NCBI GenBank assembly: GCA_024509875.1
Contig: JAMPIV010000580.1
Location: 1-64,000, forward strand
Length of the DNA: 64,000 nt
Direction: 5' to 3'
From: Oreohelix idahoensis
Taxonomy: Eukaryota; Mollusca; Gastropoda; Stylommatophora; Oreohelicidae
Below the pieces are notes generated by a model. That model made no database searches, was not told the DNA's origin, and saw only the letters and a program-made list of their open reading frames with translations. Positions 43,694-55,550 of the stretch are shown here, one piece after another. A program made the translations under genes and the position numbers. Position 1 is the first letter of the stretch, and each line of letters starts with the position of its first letter.

Positions 43694-44035
43694 TCAAGTA
43701 GATAGGGGGGCTTCATAATCTGAGCCTTCAACGAATCTTATTCTCTTTGTTGGTGGAGAGTCTTGCCTTGATTTTGGTGGCTGTTGAATGATAGGACTAC
43801 TTGCTGTTAAAGGGTGGGGTGGCTGTGGCACTTTCTTAAAATAAGACAACAGTGAAGTTTGCCTCATTGACTGAAGCTTCCTTTCGTGAAGGATTTCTCT
43901 GTAGTATGCTATACTGTTTGAGAGTATTTTACCCACTGTAGAACGTCTTTCAAAATTGGCATCAATAACACTAGTAAAAAGTTTGAAAAATTTTGAAAAT
44001 TGCCAGTAGACGACACTGAGACACGAAGTGCACAA
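43694..44035 (-). pseudogene. Tigger-like transposase C terminus
   Basis: The 113-codon frame has ILSNSIAYYREILHERK, then RQTSLLSYFKKVP, a proline/serine-rich linker and KRIRFVEGSD. This is the C-terminal tail of Tigger/pogo transposases. RQTSLLSYF fits the PCNA-binding PIP box (Q-x-x-L-x-x-Y-F). The catalytic domain is missing upstream (44036-44280 shows none). Confidence 0.7.
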
Positions 44036-46305
44036 ATGCTGTAATCAGACTGAATGTGGGTAACAAAATGGCGATGGTTGACTCACTCGATTCAGCTCAG
44101 ACTCAGCTGATGTGCACATCACCACCGAAAACCCCCTTAAGAGCAAGGCAAGCGCCAAAAATAGTAAACATGAATATAATTGAAAAGCGAAACGCCCTGT
44201 ATATAAATTCCTCCAGCCATGTTGTGCTCAGAGCTGCACATAAAATACAAGAACATTCAGGCAAAAGTGGAGGGTAACAGCTGTTAGTGGATGTCACTGT
44301 TAGTTTTGTATAACTACCCATGATATTTGCCTATGGTTTTTATTTATTGATGTGAATATTGTTATCAGGTGCATTGAGTGTATTCATTCCTTGTGGGTTG
44401 CAGTTTGTTCCTGCTTCATTATTGCTGTTTGTTTGTCAAGACTCAAGTTGGTGTAACAGAGGTGAAAGACTTTACTCTTGAATCATATTTTAACAAGAAT
44501 ATCTTCACTGGTGTGAGCCAATGAAAAAATGATATGGTACCAGTTTTACAAATGAAAGTTACACTTGGAACATGGCTGCTAAGTAGTTGTGCAGCAGCCC
44601 CCTTTATTATTTATTTATTTAGAGTGAGCAAGCATATTTACTCCTTGCCCGTATTTATTTCCATGTAGTGTTGGTGAGTAGGATTTTTCATTCTTTAAGT
44701 AGAATTGGTCATGTTTGGTCTCTCCTGGACAGTGTAATATTGGAGTTTCCCTTGCTGTATTACTATTACTCAAATGTTTATGTATTGATTGTTTCCTGGT
44801 TTCTCCAAATTAACCCTTTGAAAAATAATAAGTGTATACAGTTTGTTTTCAAACTGCTGCATGCATTAAGAAGAACTATATTTTCACAAAGTAAGAATTC
44901 AGAACTATCTATATTTAAACAGCCAGCAAGTTACCCAGCAGCCATTCACAGTTGAACAAAAGGAAGAATAAAACAAACATATGCTTTTTCACCATACGCA
45001 TACTTTAAGTTTTGTAGTATACTCATAAAAATAAACCATTTTTAACTCAAGAACACAGCACCTCATCTCTTTCATTTCTCTTTCCTAATAGTAAAGTTAA
45101 AAACAAAAACCATACAACGGCCGTTTTGTTCTTTCAGAAAACAAAAGAGCATTTCTTTTTTCTCCAATGCTTTCACATTTTCCGTGTTTGTATTGAGCAC
45201 ATAAGGTGCAATTCTTCACGTTGGATAAAATAGGAAACTCAATATGGAGTGTTACAACAATAAATATATATATATTTTGCTGATAGCTGTGGTCCTATTT
45301 TTTCTTAATCTTATAAGAGAGGCACCCCTAGAACTTCACTATCCATGTTTATGTACATAATACGTACTTGTTTATCAGTCGGTGTCTTCTGCTCCCTAGA
45401 AATGCATACAGATAAGCAAAAAGTTTCTATTTGTACAACTTCTCTCTTTAACTGCATCCCCCTATTTCATGTCAGTCATGCATCCATGTGGTCCTTTTTG
45501 TCTTTCCCTTTGGGTTCCATGTCTGGCAGATGTGGGTTTCTTCTGTTTCTCAGTGTATATAAATGTTTCATCTCCATTTTTATTTGGCCGTCTTTGCTTG
45601 ATTAGCTCTTATTTAGTGCTTTCCAGAAGGTCTTTATTTCTAACTTTCTGCTGGCACTACATTGTAATAATCCTTTTAAAACTTAATAATCTCTGAAAAC
45701 TTTATAATCTCTGATCTTATCATCTATGCCCCGTAAACCAAAATAGCCTTAGCACATGTGTTTAAAATCCCAAGTCTAGTATTTTCATTGATCACTTTGA
45801 ATAATCCTGTTTCAAAATGTGAATAATCCTGCTTCAAAATGCTAAAAAGACATTTAGTTACATTGTGATTCTCACAAAGTTTGCAGTTTTATGACCCACT
45901 GGTACAAAGATACAAATACAGAAAAATTAATATGTATATCTCAAAATATTAAGCTCACATTGATTGTGGTACTCAGTTAAAAAAAAAAAAAATGATGAGT
46001 CTTTACAAACACTATCTTTCTGTGGCTAAAAATGGATAGTATTTGCATGAAGTCATTTACACTTTGAAGAACTTGAATTAAGTTCTGATCAAGATATGCT
46101 TCCTAGCTTATGGGGAATCTCACTGCTTAACTGGGCAAGATGAGTTTATTTCACCAACTGCCATCTTTCACCTGCTGGGAAAGCCATTTTAACTTGCCAA
46201 ACAGTTAATTAATTATTCCTGGTTTGGGGATGCAGAATATTTTCTTTTAAAAAGGCTGCAGCTAAATTTTAGTTATATTTATTCTTTTTCTTCTGTGTTC
46301 AGTTA
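44036..46305. other. Unassigned DNA
   Basis: No terminal repeats, exons or protein motifs recognised on either strand. The frames here (44668-44955, 45345-45696) are hydrophobic and low in information. Confidence 0.4.
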
Positions 46306-46309
46306 TGTT

Positions 46310-46700
46310 AAATCTGGAGGCCTTGTCACCTGGACAGTCCAGTCTTTTCCAGGGCCATGCAGCAGCCCATTACTTCTGCCTCAGCCCTGCACCCTCTGGC
46401 CAGGTTTTATGTAGAATTATTTATTTTTTAAATTAAATTTTGCCTCGTTTTGGCGAGGTGCGTCCTTCAAGCTAGTCGGTTATATTAGGACACATATGTC
46501 CAAATATAAAAGACCTTCAGGTCTCTGTAGGTCTATAAAAGACTAATGGTGTAGGATAATATAGGCTGGATAGTTTTGGAGAATGTGTTCAGGGGTCTGG
46601 ATTCCAATGCCACATGGAAATACATCAGTCTGCAATCTCCTGAGGCGTTGCTTAGTAATCTGCAGTGGCCAGTTCTCAGGCAGAAAAGGATGGTCTACTG
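46310..46700 (-). mobile_element. LINE 3' end with C-terminal knuckle
   Basis: The minus strand, across a frame break, shows LRTGHCRL-like sequence then PCGIGIQTPEHILQN (C-x-G...EHIL) and a 3' region CGCACCTCGCCAAAACGAGG followed by A-rich DNA. The same terminal block (GAGCTCGCCTCACCAAAATT plus poly(A)) is at 48890-48945 on the plus strand. Confidence 0.6.
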
Positions 46701-46924
46701 GTGCCCATGAAGCTGGTGGATTGGGTCAGATCTTTTGCTCATATCCCTTTCTTTTTTTTCCAGTGGTAGTTGTTCTGGTTGTGGGTGATAGTTATATTTA
46801 GACCAGGCTGCCGGTTATAACATTACCCATAAACTTTTGCAGGATTTGTGTGTAAGCTATCATTGTGCATTGCTAGTAAATAGTTGATGACTAGTTCTAA
46901 GGATTGTTAGTTTGATTTTGGTTT

Positions 46925-47165
46925 TAAGGACCATCTTCGTTGCACACAGGCAACTTCATTGGTGCTTCGATCTCCTCCCTTAGATCACACAAGGAGGATC
47001 TCAACACAGTGCACGAACTCCAAAGCACCAGCAAGAATCCCAATGAAATCCCAGGAATCACACATTCTGTAAATATTTTTGTGGTGGGTAGATTACCTAA
47101 TTTTTAAACTTTGCAAAGGCAGCAGCCATATGGCCTACTCTTTATGATTTCCAACAGCCGAGGGA
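46925..47165 (-). mobile_element. 3' part of the ~500-bp tRNA SINE, reverse
   Basis: The inverse of 21860-22100: TTTTAAGGACCATCTTCGTT ... CACACATTCTGTAAATATTT ... GGCCTACTCTTTATGATTTC. Confidence 0.75.
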
Positions 47166-47227
47166 TTTTTAACGTGTGCAACTTGCACGATTGTTAAATG
47201 ATAGGTAATGTAGTTTGTAGAGCCCCC

Positions 47228-47447
47228 ACATAGTTCCTGGGGGTCGCATGGGAGGCAAACAAAGAATAAGACTACTGACACCTCAGGCATGTTGTAACTA
47301 ATATGTAATTGTGCATGGGGCTGGCAAAATCATTTCAAACAAATTGCTGCATAAATCGCGGCTGCAAGAGAATACGAATGCTTTGATGCAGACTTCTTGC
47401 AAAGGGACCAGCTACAGTGTTGCCTTCATAGGAGCAAAATGTGGAAA
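47228..47447 (+). repeat. HCR copy
   Basis: Sense copy: TAGTTCCTGGGGGTCGCATG head, CTCAGGCATGTTGTAACTAA and GACTTCTTGCAAAGGGACCA. Confidence 0.78.
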
Positions 47448-47704
47448 GTGTAGTTTGTAGTGGAAAATGTTGCTTATGTCTATTTACTGTAGTCAGATTT
47501 GAATATTGATGGCAATAATTTTAAGCTGATAACTGACAGCAGATTTGAAGTGTGAAAAGAATGAAGATATATTTCCATAATGCAATGCTGGACACGTCAA
47601 GAGTGCTGCGGCGTGAAACTGGACTACGCATAGCTGTGACTCCTGTTTCAAAGAAAATTAACACAAAACTTTAAATATAATTTCTATAGGTCAGTAACAT
47701 TGGA

Positions 47705-47885
47705 GTCCTGTGTAGTTCTAACAGGGGGTATCTCTGATGAGGCAAAGAAAGAATAGAACTACTGTTCCCTCCATGCATGTCCCACAAGGCAACACATCTG
47801 AGGTTGTGCATGAGGCTGACAACCTCATCATGTCAAACAAATAGCTACAACAACCTCTGCTGCAAGAGCATGTGAATGCTTAGTG
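47705..47885 (+). repeat. HCR copy
   Basis: Sense copy: GTAGTTCTAACAGGGGGTAT, CAAAGAAAGAATAGAACTAC and CAACCTCATCATGTCAAACA. Confidence 0.78.
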
Positions 47886-48097
47886 GGAAATGAGGATGAA
47901 TAACACTGGACATTTTTCTGACCTCGCAGTAATTTTTTTTATTTTTAACGCCCGCTAATTAGGCGATATGGAAATGAGGATGAATAACACTGGACATTTT
48001 TTCTGACCTCGCAGTAATAATGATCCTGTATCACCCGGTCGCCAGAGCGGTGTTGTAACCACTACGCTAGCGCGGCTCCCACCTCGCAGTAATAATG
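47886..48097. repeat. Stacked direct repeats around two SINE pieces
   Basis: A 48/49-bp repeat (47886-47933, 47970-48018; starts GGAAATGAGGATGAATAACA, ends CCTCGCAGTAAT) flanks a 36-bp piece with a T run. A 17-bp repeat ACCTCGCAGTAATAATG (48006-48022, 48081-48097) flanks a 58-bp piece. Confidence 0.9.
48023..48080 (-). mobile_element. tRNA-head-only SINE piece
   Basis: In minus sense it is GGGAGCCGCGCTAGCGTAGT followed by GGTTACAACACCGCTCTGGC and GACCGGGTGATACAGGAT, a tRNA-like 58-mer with an A box (TAGCGTAGTGG) and a B-box-like end. It is flanked by a perfect 17-bp duplication. Confidence 0.7.
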
Positions 48098-48284
48098 TTT
48101 AATATGTGGAGCGCAGAAGGGAAGATGATGTTTTCCGTTATATTATGCTGGATAATACGGGACATAAAAAATACCACAGTCAACTGCATTGTTGCGAATC
48201 TCATGTTTCAAGAATTATTAATGCTGAACTGGTACATAATTTATGAGAGCCAGTAACATCACCCATTCATATCTCTACAGTTGA

Positions 48285-48760
48285 CAGGCCTTCAAAAGCT
48301 TCAGCATGCCGTCATCCTATTCTGAGCCATCAGTTTACGATCTGTCCATGCCTTTTTTAACAATCCCTCTAATATCTGTCTCCCATTCCCTCTTCCATGT
48401 GTTTTTAAGTCATGCTATAGTTCTGGAGCTGTGGTAGCACAGTGGTTAGTGCACTGGCTTCCTAGCTTAGTGGTCCATGGTTCAATCCCCAGTTGAGGTG
48501 GGAATTTTTAGACCGCAAACGGCTCTGGGGTTGACCCAGCCTCATGAATTGGGTACCACAGCAACTCTGGGAAGGTTAAGGCGGCCAGCGTGATGCTGAC
48601 CATATCACCACTTGTGTGCCGATGGCCAAGAAAATATGGGCCTAACACCATATTCCCAATATGCCTCAATGGGCGTGTAACGGGATCCTTTACCTTTTAA
48701 AGTTCTTTTACCTCTGGGACACCAGAACAAGGACTGCCGTCAGCAATTTGATGTGTAAAT
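48285..48760 (-). mobile_element. LINE family A 3' fragment split by a SINE
   Basis: 48285-48420 (GACAGGCCTTCAAAAGCTTC ... TTCCATGTGTTTTTAAGTC) and 48700-48760 (CTGGGACACCAGAACAAGGA) are the two halves of a reverse family A 3' end. Confidence 0.6.
48425..48699 (+). mobile_element. tRNA-derived SINE, 275 bp
   Basis: The head GGAGCTGTGGTAGCACAGTG-GTTAGTGCACTGGCTTCC has an A box (GTAGCACAGTGG). GGTTCAATCCCC is a near-perfect B box 40 bp later. The body ends CGGGATCCTTTACCTTTT. It splits the LINE fragment described for 48285-48760. Confidence 0.85.
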
Positions 48761-48945
48761 AGTTGTAACAACCAAACTACAAGCTCTTTTATATTTGGAC
48801 ACCCCCTCTAATATATAGTTGTAACAACCAAACTACAATCTCTTATATTTGGACATCCCCCCTCTAATATTACCGACAGACCCTATGTCTTGGTTGTACA
48901 GAGCTCGCCTCACCAAAATTTTATAATTTAAAAAAAAAAAAAAAA

Positions 48946-50076
48946 GGACTGCCTTGTAATGCTGTAAACTAGTTTCTTTAAAGTATATTTTGTCCAAAGT
49001 CAGTGTGTGTTCCTCACCTCTGGTTCTACTAGTAATCTTGCCTTCTTTCCATTTGTTCCACACAGTGTTTTTTTGTCATACTATTTCAATCCTTCTATTC
49101 CTCACAATCAACCAGTTAAATAAAATTATGACTGAATGTTTTTTTTTTAAACTTAATTGCACGAATAATTTATTGTTAAAATTTTTTTATTTCATTATTA
49201 AACACTTAATGTTTTATATAATTATCACGCAAAATAGTTTGGATAAAGAAAATTTACTAGTTACGTCACTTTTCCTAGCAACCTATTGTTAATGTCATCA
49301 TTATGCAAAAATAATTTCACAGGAGTTGATCGTTTGTGGGTACAGGAATGTCCTACTTAAGGGGTTAACTAAGTATTTAAGAGAAAATAATCTTTACTGT
49401 AACATTTTTGTACCTGACAGTTTTAAATACTCTGTAAATAATTATGGAGATAGATGTCAATATGAATTTGACACGAGACATTTAAATGTAAGTAGGTGCT
49501 GCTACTTTACCTTGCAGATGTGGATGTATACCATTCATTGTCAGTGTAAAATTCTTCAGATAGATGTAGAATTTGTGGTAGGAACATTTCTTTGTCAATG
49601 TAAAATTTCATATAGTGGTAGGTATCACTTATCAATGTAATGTCTATGGTAAGGACATGCCTTAATGTAAAATTTGAGCAACATCAAATGAACGTGTTTA
49701 TGAAATTATGTTTTTCTATATATCTAGAAATTTGTAGATTTGATAATGGGCACTGTTATTAACTCAATAGTATCTTTCTGAAGTGAAACATTAAATATTA
49801 GTCTTGCGTTGGTAATGAGATGTTGTTATCTTGTTTGCTTTTCAAATATATTGTAGTTCCATTTGACAGAATTGGATAATTTTTTGTGTGGAAGCTTGGT
49901 TGGAGTAAATTATTTAATATCGCCTGTGCTCATGTGTGTGTAAGTTTTCCCCTTTTCTAACCCACTTCAATATTTAGTTCCTTTCTACGCTCACATTTCT
50001 TTTAATAATTTGTAAAATATTGGAAAAGAAGAGTTTTGTGTATCTTTGGTCTTCACAGGTTGTGTGTATTAAAAAT
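48946..50076. other. A+T-rich DNA, no gene recognised
   Basis: The open frame 49326-49640 has internal repeats (CNIF/CKIL-type, from repeated TGTAAAATT strings) and no recognisable domain. Confidence 0.4.
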
Positions 50077-50099
50077 AAAAATATATATATATATATATA

Positions 50100-50449
50100 T
50101 CCCAACTAACATAATTACTGATGTATGTTACATCGGTCGGTCTCACTCAAAATAGTAAGTTGCACAGTATGCAACTTTATAACATAATTCTCGGCGTGTG
50201 TACGTTGGTCACAGCTGAGGAATGCAACCATGTTGAAAAATTGTACTGCTTCCATTATATATACTCTCCCGAAAATAGTTACAATCAACAAAGAAAAGCG
50301 TTCAAATGACAGTGTTCATGAACAGTTTGATTACACTGTATAATGGAAAGAAACCAAAAACACTCTAAGACTGTACTTCTATCTGCTCATCCGGGAACGG
50401 AAACAGCACACTATAATTAAAAACCCGTCAAGTTTGACGGGTTATTGCT
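50100..50449 (+). mobile_element. Helitron family B, inserted in (TA)n
   Basis: It begins TCCCAACTAACATAATTACT and ends with a hairpin AACCCGTCAAGTTTGACGGGTT followed by ATTGCTAG. (TA)n lies on both sides. The internal TATACTCTCCCGAAAATAGT segment is shared with family A. The same 3' end in reverse is at 57868-57905. Confidence 0.75.
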
Positions 50450-50591
<142 letters not shown>

Positions 50592-50732
50592 CTACACTTC
50601 ACTGATCTAGTCCTAATTCATAACGTACTACTAATAGAGAATAGTCAAAAGAATTACACCAAGGCTGTAAGGAATGACTGAAGCTAACTGTAGAGTCAAG
50701 CCTTGTCGTAGTAGTTTATGTGGCAGTAGACT

Positions 50733-50855
50733 ACATGATTAGGTAGCCAGCCTCATGCACCACCTCATATTAGTTGTCTTGTACGACAACCTGAGGGAAC
50801 AGTAGTCGTGTTATTTTTGTGTCCCATGAGAGACAACCCCCCCCCCCCCAGGAAT
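50733..50855 (-). repeat. HCR copy, head half
   Basis: ACATGATTAGGTAGCCAGCC, TTGTACGACAACCTGAGGGA and TGTGTCCCATGAGAGACAAC, against family sense. Confidence 0.7.
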
Positions 50856-50944
50856 TACACAAGGTGGTTGCCTTTTGGTTGTTCAGCGAATAAACTTTTA
50901 GCACTTTCATTTTACATGTGATAATTTATTCTTTTGTAAAAAAA

Positions 50945-51155
50945 GTGTGTTTTAAGGACCATCTTCGTTGCACACGGGCAACTTCATTGGTGTTTCGATC
51001 TCCTCCCTTAGATCACACAAGGAGGATCTCAACACAGTGCACGAACTCCCAAGCACCAGCAAGAATCCCAGTGTGTTTATACAGGAATCACACATTCTGT
51101 AAATATTTTTGTGGTGGGTAGATTACCTAATTTTTAAACTTTGCCAAAGCAGCAG
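50945..51155 (-). mobile_element. 3' part of the ~500-bp tRNA SINE, reverse
   Basis: Nearly identical to 46930-47140: AAGGACCATCTTCGTTGCAC ... TTTTTGTGGTGGGTAGATTA. Confidence 0.75.
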
Positions 51156-51199
51156 CCATAAGTCTTGTTATTTTTGTGTCCCATAAAAGACAAAATAAA

Positions 51200-52380
51200 T
51201 TTGGCGAATCTGAGCACTCTTCTTTTCTCATGTTCACTAATGAGGACTTATTGCACAGAAATTTCTAAATACTTTTATTACTTAATCTGTACAAAGCACA
51301 ATGCAAACTTTGAATAATATTAAATAAAAAAACACCCAACAAAATAGGAAGGGGAGAATGATCAATTTCATATTGACAATAATTATTCAACTGGATTTTT
51401 CAGTCACACTTCTTCAGTAATACACCTATTAGGATGAAACGTAATCTGCTGTGACAATGCTGTCAATTTTAGGACATTAAAGCACAAGTCAGAGAAACAG
51501 CATGTAGATTGAGACAACAATCTATTGATGTGACTTCCCAAAACTATGTGCAAGCAGACACTAGTGAGCCAATCACTTCACTAAAAATAATGAATAAAAA
51601 GAAAAATACAGACAATCTTGACACATGCATATATTTCATGTTTCTACTATAAATTCGTATAGTTCACACCTCAGTTTTTCTACTATATGCTGAAACAGTC
51701 CACAGGCTTTAGTCTTGCTATAAAATGTTATATGTTTTTTTGTATGTAGAAATAATTCAGACATAATTTTTGCAAAAACCTTTAGTTTTTAGCTGTTTAA
51801 CCTCCCTTATGTTATCCCACTTTTTCTCTCCCCTTTTCACCCCAACTAGTATATCAGTCAGGTGACTTAGATATTTCTGCCACTAATGAATAAGAGTTCA
51901 CAGACTGCTTTTCTTCCTCCATAAAAAAGCACAATTCATACACCTCAATAGTTAAATGATGCAACCTGTGTCGAAAATTATGTTTTCGCCATGCTCTAGA
52001 TATTCCCATCAACATCTATTTAAAATTTGCATCAAATTTTATCACTGTTTGGTTTAATTAACATTGTACCACTGCTGTGATACCCTTGTGTGCTGTCAAT
52101 ATTTCTGTTACTTCTTAAACAAGATAAATGCACATGTTGTGACACAATATCACAACTATTTTTCAACTTACTGCACACAACTGTAACATGAAAGTCAGCA
52201 TTAAGGCACGTAATGTGATACCTAAATATCTGGAAAGACTGGAAGTACAATGTATATTATGAAGCATATAAAAAACATGAGGTGTCTGACCACTATCTAA
52301 AACTAGTTTTAATATTCTAAAGTAGCAAAGGAACAGCCTACTATATTCATCAAATGTATGAAGAGATTTAAGAGATGGAG
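51200..52380. other. Unassigned DNA
   Basis: No coding signal recognised; the minus-strand frames 52032-52387 show no known motif. Confidence 0.4.
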
Positions 52381-52520
52381 CAGTCATGTATTAATGAATA
52401 AGAGAAAGGCAGACAATAAACAGCCTTTATTTATGCATGAATAAGAGAAAGATAGGCAAGATAAATAGCCTTTATTAATGCATTAATAACAGAAAGACAG
52501 ACAAGAAACAGCCTCAGTGA
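52380..52520. repeat. Tandem array, unit about 48 bp, three units
   Basis: The unit is AATAAGAGAAAGACAGACAA followed by GAAACAGCCTTTATTAATGCAT with variation. Confidence 0.8.
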
Positions 52521-52669
52521 AGGGCCTAAGAGAGAGAGCTAAACATTGAGGAACAGGGATATTTAAAAGCAAAATGGAAGAATTTAGACAGAATTGTTGT
52601 TTCTACCTTACATGTCTCCAGATAAGACAAGGCCTGGTGATTATGAAAATACATGACAGTAAGCACACT

Positions 52670-52800
52670 ATCATCATCATTTCCTTTTTGTTTCGTACAA
52701 AACATCGAGCCACCACTGTAGCTGGTTCCCTCACATGGGGTTGACAACCTCATCATACAGAAACCACTGCAGCAACAGCATATGATTACTTAGTGCAGGC
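52670..52800. repeat. HCR fold-back pair
   Basis: Antisense GAGCCACCACTGTAGCTGGT passes directly into sense GGGGTTGACAACCTCATCAT and CAGAAACCACTGCAGCAACA. Confidence 0.65.
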
Positions 52801-53031
52801 ACACTACAGCAGCCTTCAAATCATGAAGTTTATAACAGGTAAGGATTCTTTATGATAATATATGTACAGCTTATGGTGACCAAACAAACAATAGGAGCTC
52901 TAATGAAGCAGAAAATTATTGAGAAAATATTATACCATGTTAATATTGCACAATCCAACACTAATGATCCTCAAATCACAAATTTTTAGTCATAAACACA
53001 AGAATATAACTGTATAAGAAATCACTAAATA

Positions 53032-53695
53032 ATGTAAAACCTCTTATGAACGGACTAACAGGGTGAGTGAGTGATCCGATAATAAAAATATATTCTTTCT
53101 CAGATGGATAGGACAGAGACACACTGAGGAAACCTGCCGATAGCATTACCAGGCAGTCCTTATTCTGGAATCCCCAGGGTAAGAGAGGTACAGGGCGGCC
53201 AAGGAATACATGGAGAAGAATACTGAAGACAAACGTGAAGGGCATGAAAAACACCTTGAGCTGGTGGCACCGGACTGGAAGACTTTCCATAAGGTTGTTG
53301 AAGGCCTTTGCTTCTTGGGGAACTAAAGGGTAATGATGATGAATGAAATATAATTGTATAGCCTAAAATGTCACCAAATAAGTACAGTACTGTTTAAATA
53401 ACACCAATGCATACAAATGATACACAAATATAATCAATCTTGTAGTGAATATTAAAAAATAATTAGGGTGATAAACCTGTCTTGTTACTCTAACATAATT
53501 TTCAAAAATAAGGTTTAAAAATAGTTCCATTTAATCTGGAGATGATGATTTGGTTGTGTCATGATCGTATAATGGGGAGCTGTACAGACTTCTAATTTGA
53601 CATATTGCAATTGCGGACCAAAATTCCGGCACCATTTTTTGTCTGTTATTTCCTGAATCCGTTCATAAGCAGTCCGTTCATAAAAGGTTGTACAG
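53032..53695. mobile_element. Tigger/mariner-like MITE with nested LINE end
   Basis: The left end TGTAAAACCTCTTATGAACG and right end (inverse of CGTTCATAAAAGGTTGTACA) match at about 21 of 24 positions, with TA on both sides. A LINE family A 3' end (53100-53337) lies inside. Confidence 0.55.
53100..53337 (+). mobile_element. LINE family A 3' end fragment
   Basis: Parallel to 33205-33440: GATGGATAGGACAGAGACAC, CAGGCAGTCCTTATTCTGGA and GTTGTTGAAGGCCTTTGCTT, with tail (ATG)n. Confidence 0.75.
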
Positions 53696-53697
53696 TA

Positions 53698-54952
53698 TAA
53701 CATTAAAAATAACTGAGCAAAGGTTGATATTTTGTTAAAAACACAAGGCAAAGAAAACATGCATTACTTATTTTTTTCTCTTTTTAGAACTTATATAAAC
53801 ATTGATAAAGACACAATGTCTAACTTAAATGTCAGCTTCATTCAAACAATAAATTTGTACTTCAGTAAACCTCTTTAAATAAGATATTTGAGTTTTCTTA
53901 TATTAGAACAAGCTGACACACATATTTTGGAGCTAGTTATGTGACTGAATAAAAAAAACAAGATCACTGGATGTCACTTTACAGAACAATGTAAAGAATA
54001 TCAGAAGCAGTTAAGTGTTTGATAAGGATATCCTGAAAGGGGCCAAAATTCTACAGGTAAAAAAAAAAAAACCGAAAAATAAAAAAACAGTTCCTTGTAA
54101 CTGACATGTTTTGGTGGGCAACTAAAAACTCAGTGTGCAAACTGGCAAAAACTAATAGAAAGAGAAATTTAAGTTAAATACTGGAACATCTAAGCCCATG
54201 GAGTGACAACAAAAAAACTGATAAGAGAACATCACAGATTGAATACTGAAAAGGCACGTCAATGCTATATGGCACAGCACGAGAAGGAAAGGAAACCATT
54301 TAATTAATCATCATAATTTTTTTAGATATAATTTAAAAAATAGTTAGAACTATATATATATATGATGGGCACAAAGCAGTGCTGGAATACAGGAGACTGA
54401 TGACATAAATGTAACTAGCTAAAATGTAATTACATTCTGACTACTGCAGAACCTTTATTACAGGGATCAGCAACCGGTCAATTGAGATCTTAGGGGGAAA
54501 AAAAAGAAAGAATTTTTAAGCTGGGAAAATTTTGGACTAGGCCTCTCTCAAAAGAATTATAAAGGCTAATGTCCCTAGGATTCAAGTTGCAAGGCAGCCA
54601 TTACTTTTGTCAAAAAGGTAATGCTGAGAGATATTTTAAAAGTTGTCATTATACAATGCTAATTTTGCACCTAAATCTGCAGACATGAGTTGTCAAGGTA
54701 GATATTTAAAGAGCTCAGTCCGTCAAAAGTAGATTTCTGCTCATACGATTACAAGTTTACTCACTGTAAACAAACAACCATACATAACATTTTATTACAA
54801 CCTTTAAATGCCACAAAGACAAATAAGTTTTCTGTCAAACATGGATTTTTAAAAAAAATTCCTATTTGTGATGTAACAAAGTTCTTTTCCTCTGTAAAAT
54901 TTCTTACATCTACAGAACAGTGACCAAATTAAATTATTTTTACTTTAATAAT
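53698..54952. other. A+T-rich DNA, no gene recognised
   Basis: Nothing supported on either strand. Confidence 0.4.
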
Positions 54953-55070
54953 CTAGTCAATAATTCTCCTCCTGAGTTTGTTTTTTTGCTCATTTAAATA
55001 TTCTCTCTCCGCTATTCTCGTTACATTCTTTATGTTGTATGCACTTGGAGCAACATACTTGTAAAGGGGA
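54953..55070 (-). CDS. Possible last exon of an unidentified host gene
   Basis: After a minus-strand acceptor (TTCTCTTTGTGCTGCACTAG), one base of phase then 38 codons run to TAG: PLYKYVAPSAYNIKNVTRIA followed by EREYLNEQKNKLRRRIID. The peptide is well mixed, charged, free of low complexity and ends in a basic helix. That is unlike chance frames in this A+T-rich DNA. I do not recognise the protein. No matching upstream exon was identified; the open stretch at 63618-64000 on the same strand is a conceivable partner. Confidence 0.35.
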
Positions 55071-55550
55071 CTAGTGCAGCACAAAGAGAACAGACATCAA
55101 TTTTAATTATAAAACACAGTTATGACACTGGACGGTGCTGGAATGCATTATGTTGGGCCACATTTATCTATACTATTTAACAATGCAATACTGCACTGTA
55201 ATGCTGCACTGTATACAAGATAACAGAGGTAAATTAGGCTGAATTCCACTGGAGCATAAGGAGAAAGATATATCTATTTGTGCATAAAGACTGACATTTT
55301 GGGCAGACAAAAACAAAAGAAAGGAAAAACAGGAGATAAAGTTAGAGGCCAATGATCGAACTGGAGTGAGTTATATCTCTGCGTTATGTGGCTCCAGGCA
55401 TGCCAAGGACTAATAATATGTCCAGCATTGTAATAATAATAACAGCAAGCAGTTAGCTAACAGACATCTAGTAACAACATTTTTTAATCATTCAATTATA
55501 TTTTTAATCAATGTTCTTTAGGCCTACTGATATTGACACCAGTGGCGGTT
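55071..55550. other. Unassigned DNA
   Basis: Nothing recognised. Confidence 0.4.

Noticed and set aside
45345..45696. Hydrophobic plus-strand ORFs
   Set aside because: T-rich composition gives Phe/Leu/Ser-rich frames; no splice or homology support.
48023..48080. Stand-alone tRNA gene
   Set aside because: The 58-mer lacks a complete cloverleaf and is flanked by a target-type duplication; it is a SINE head.
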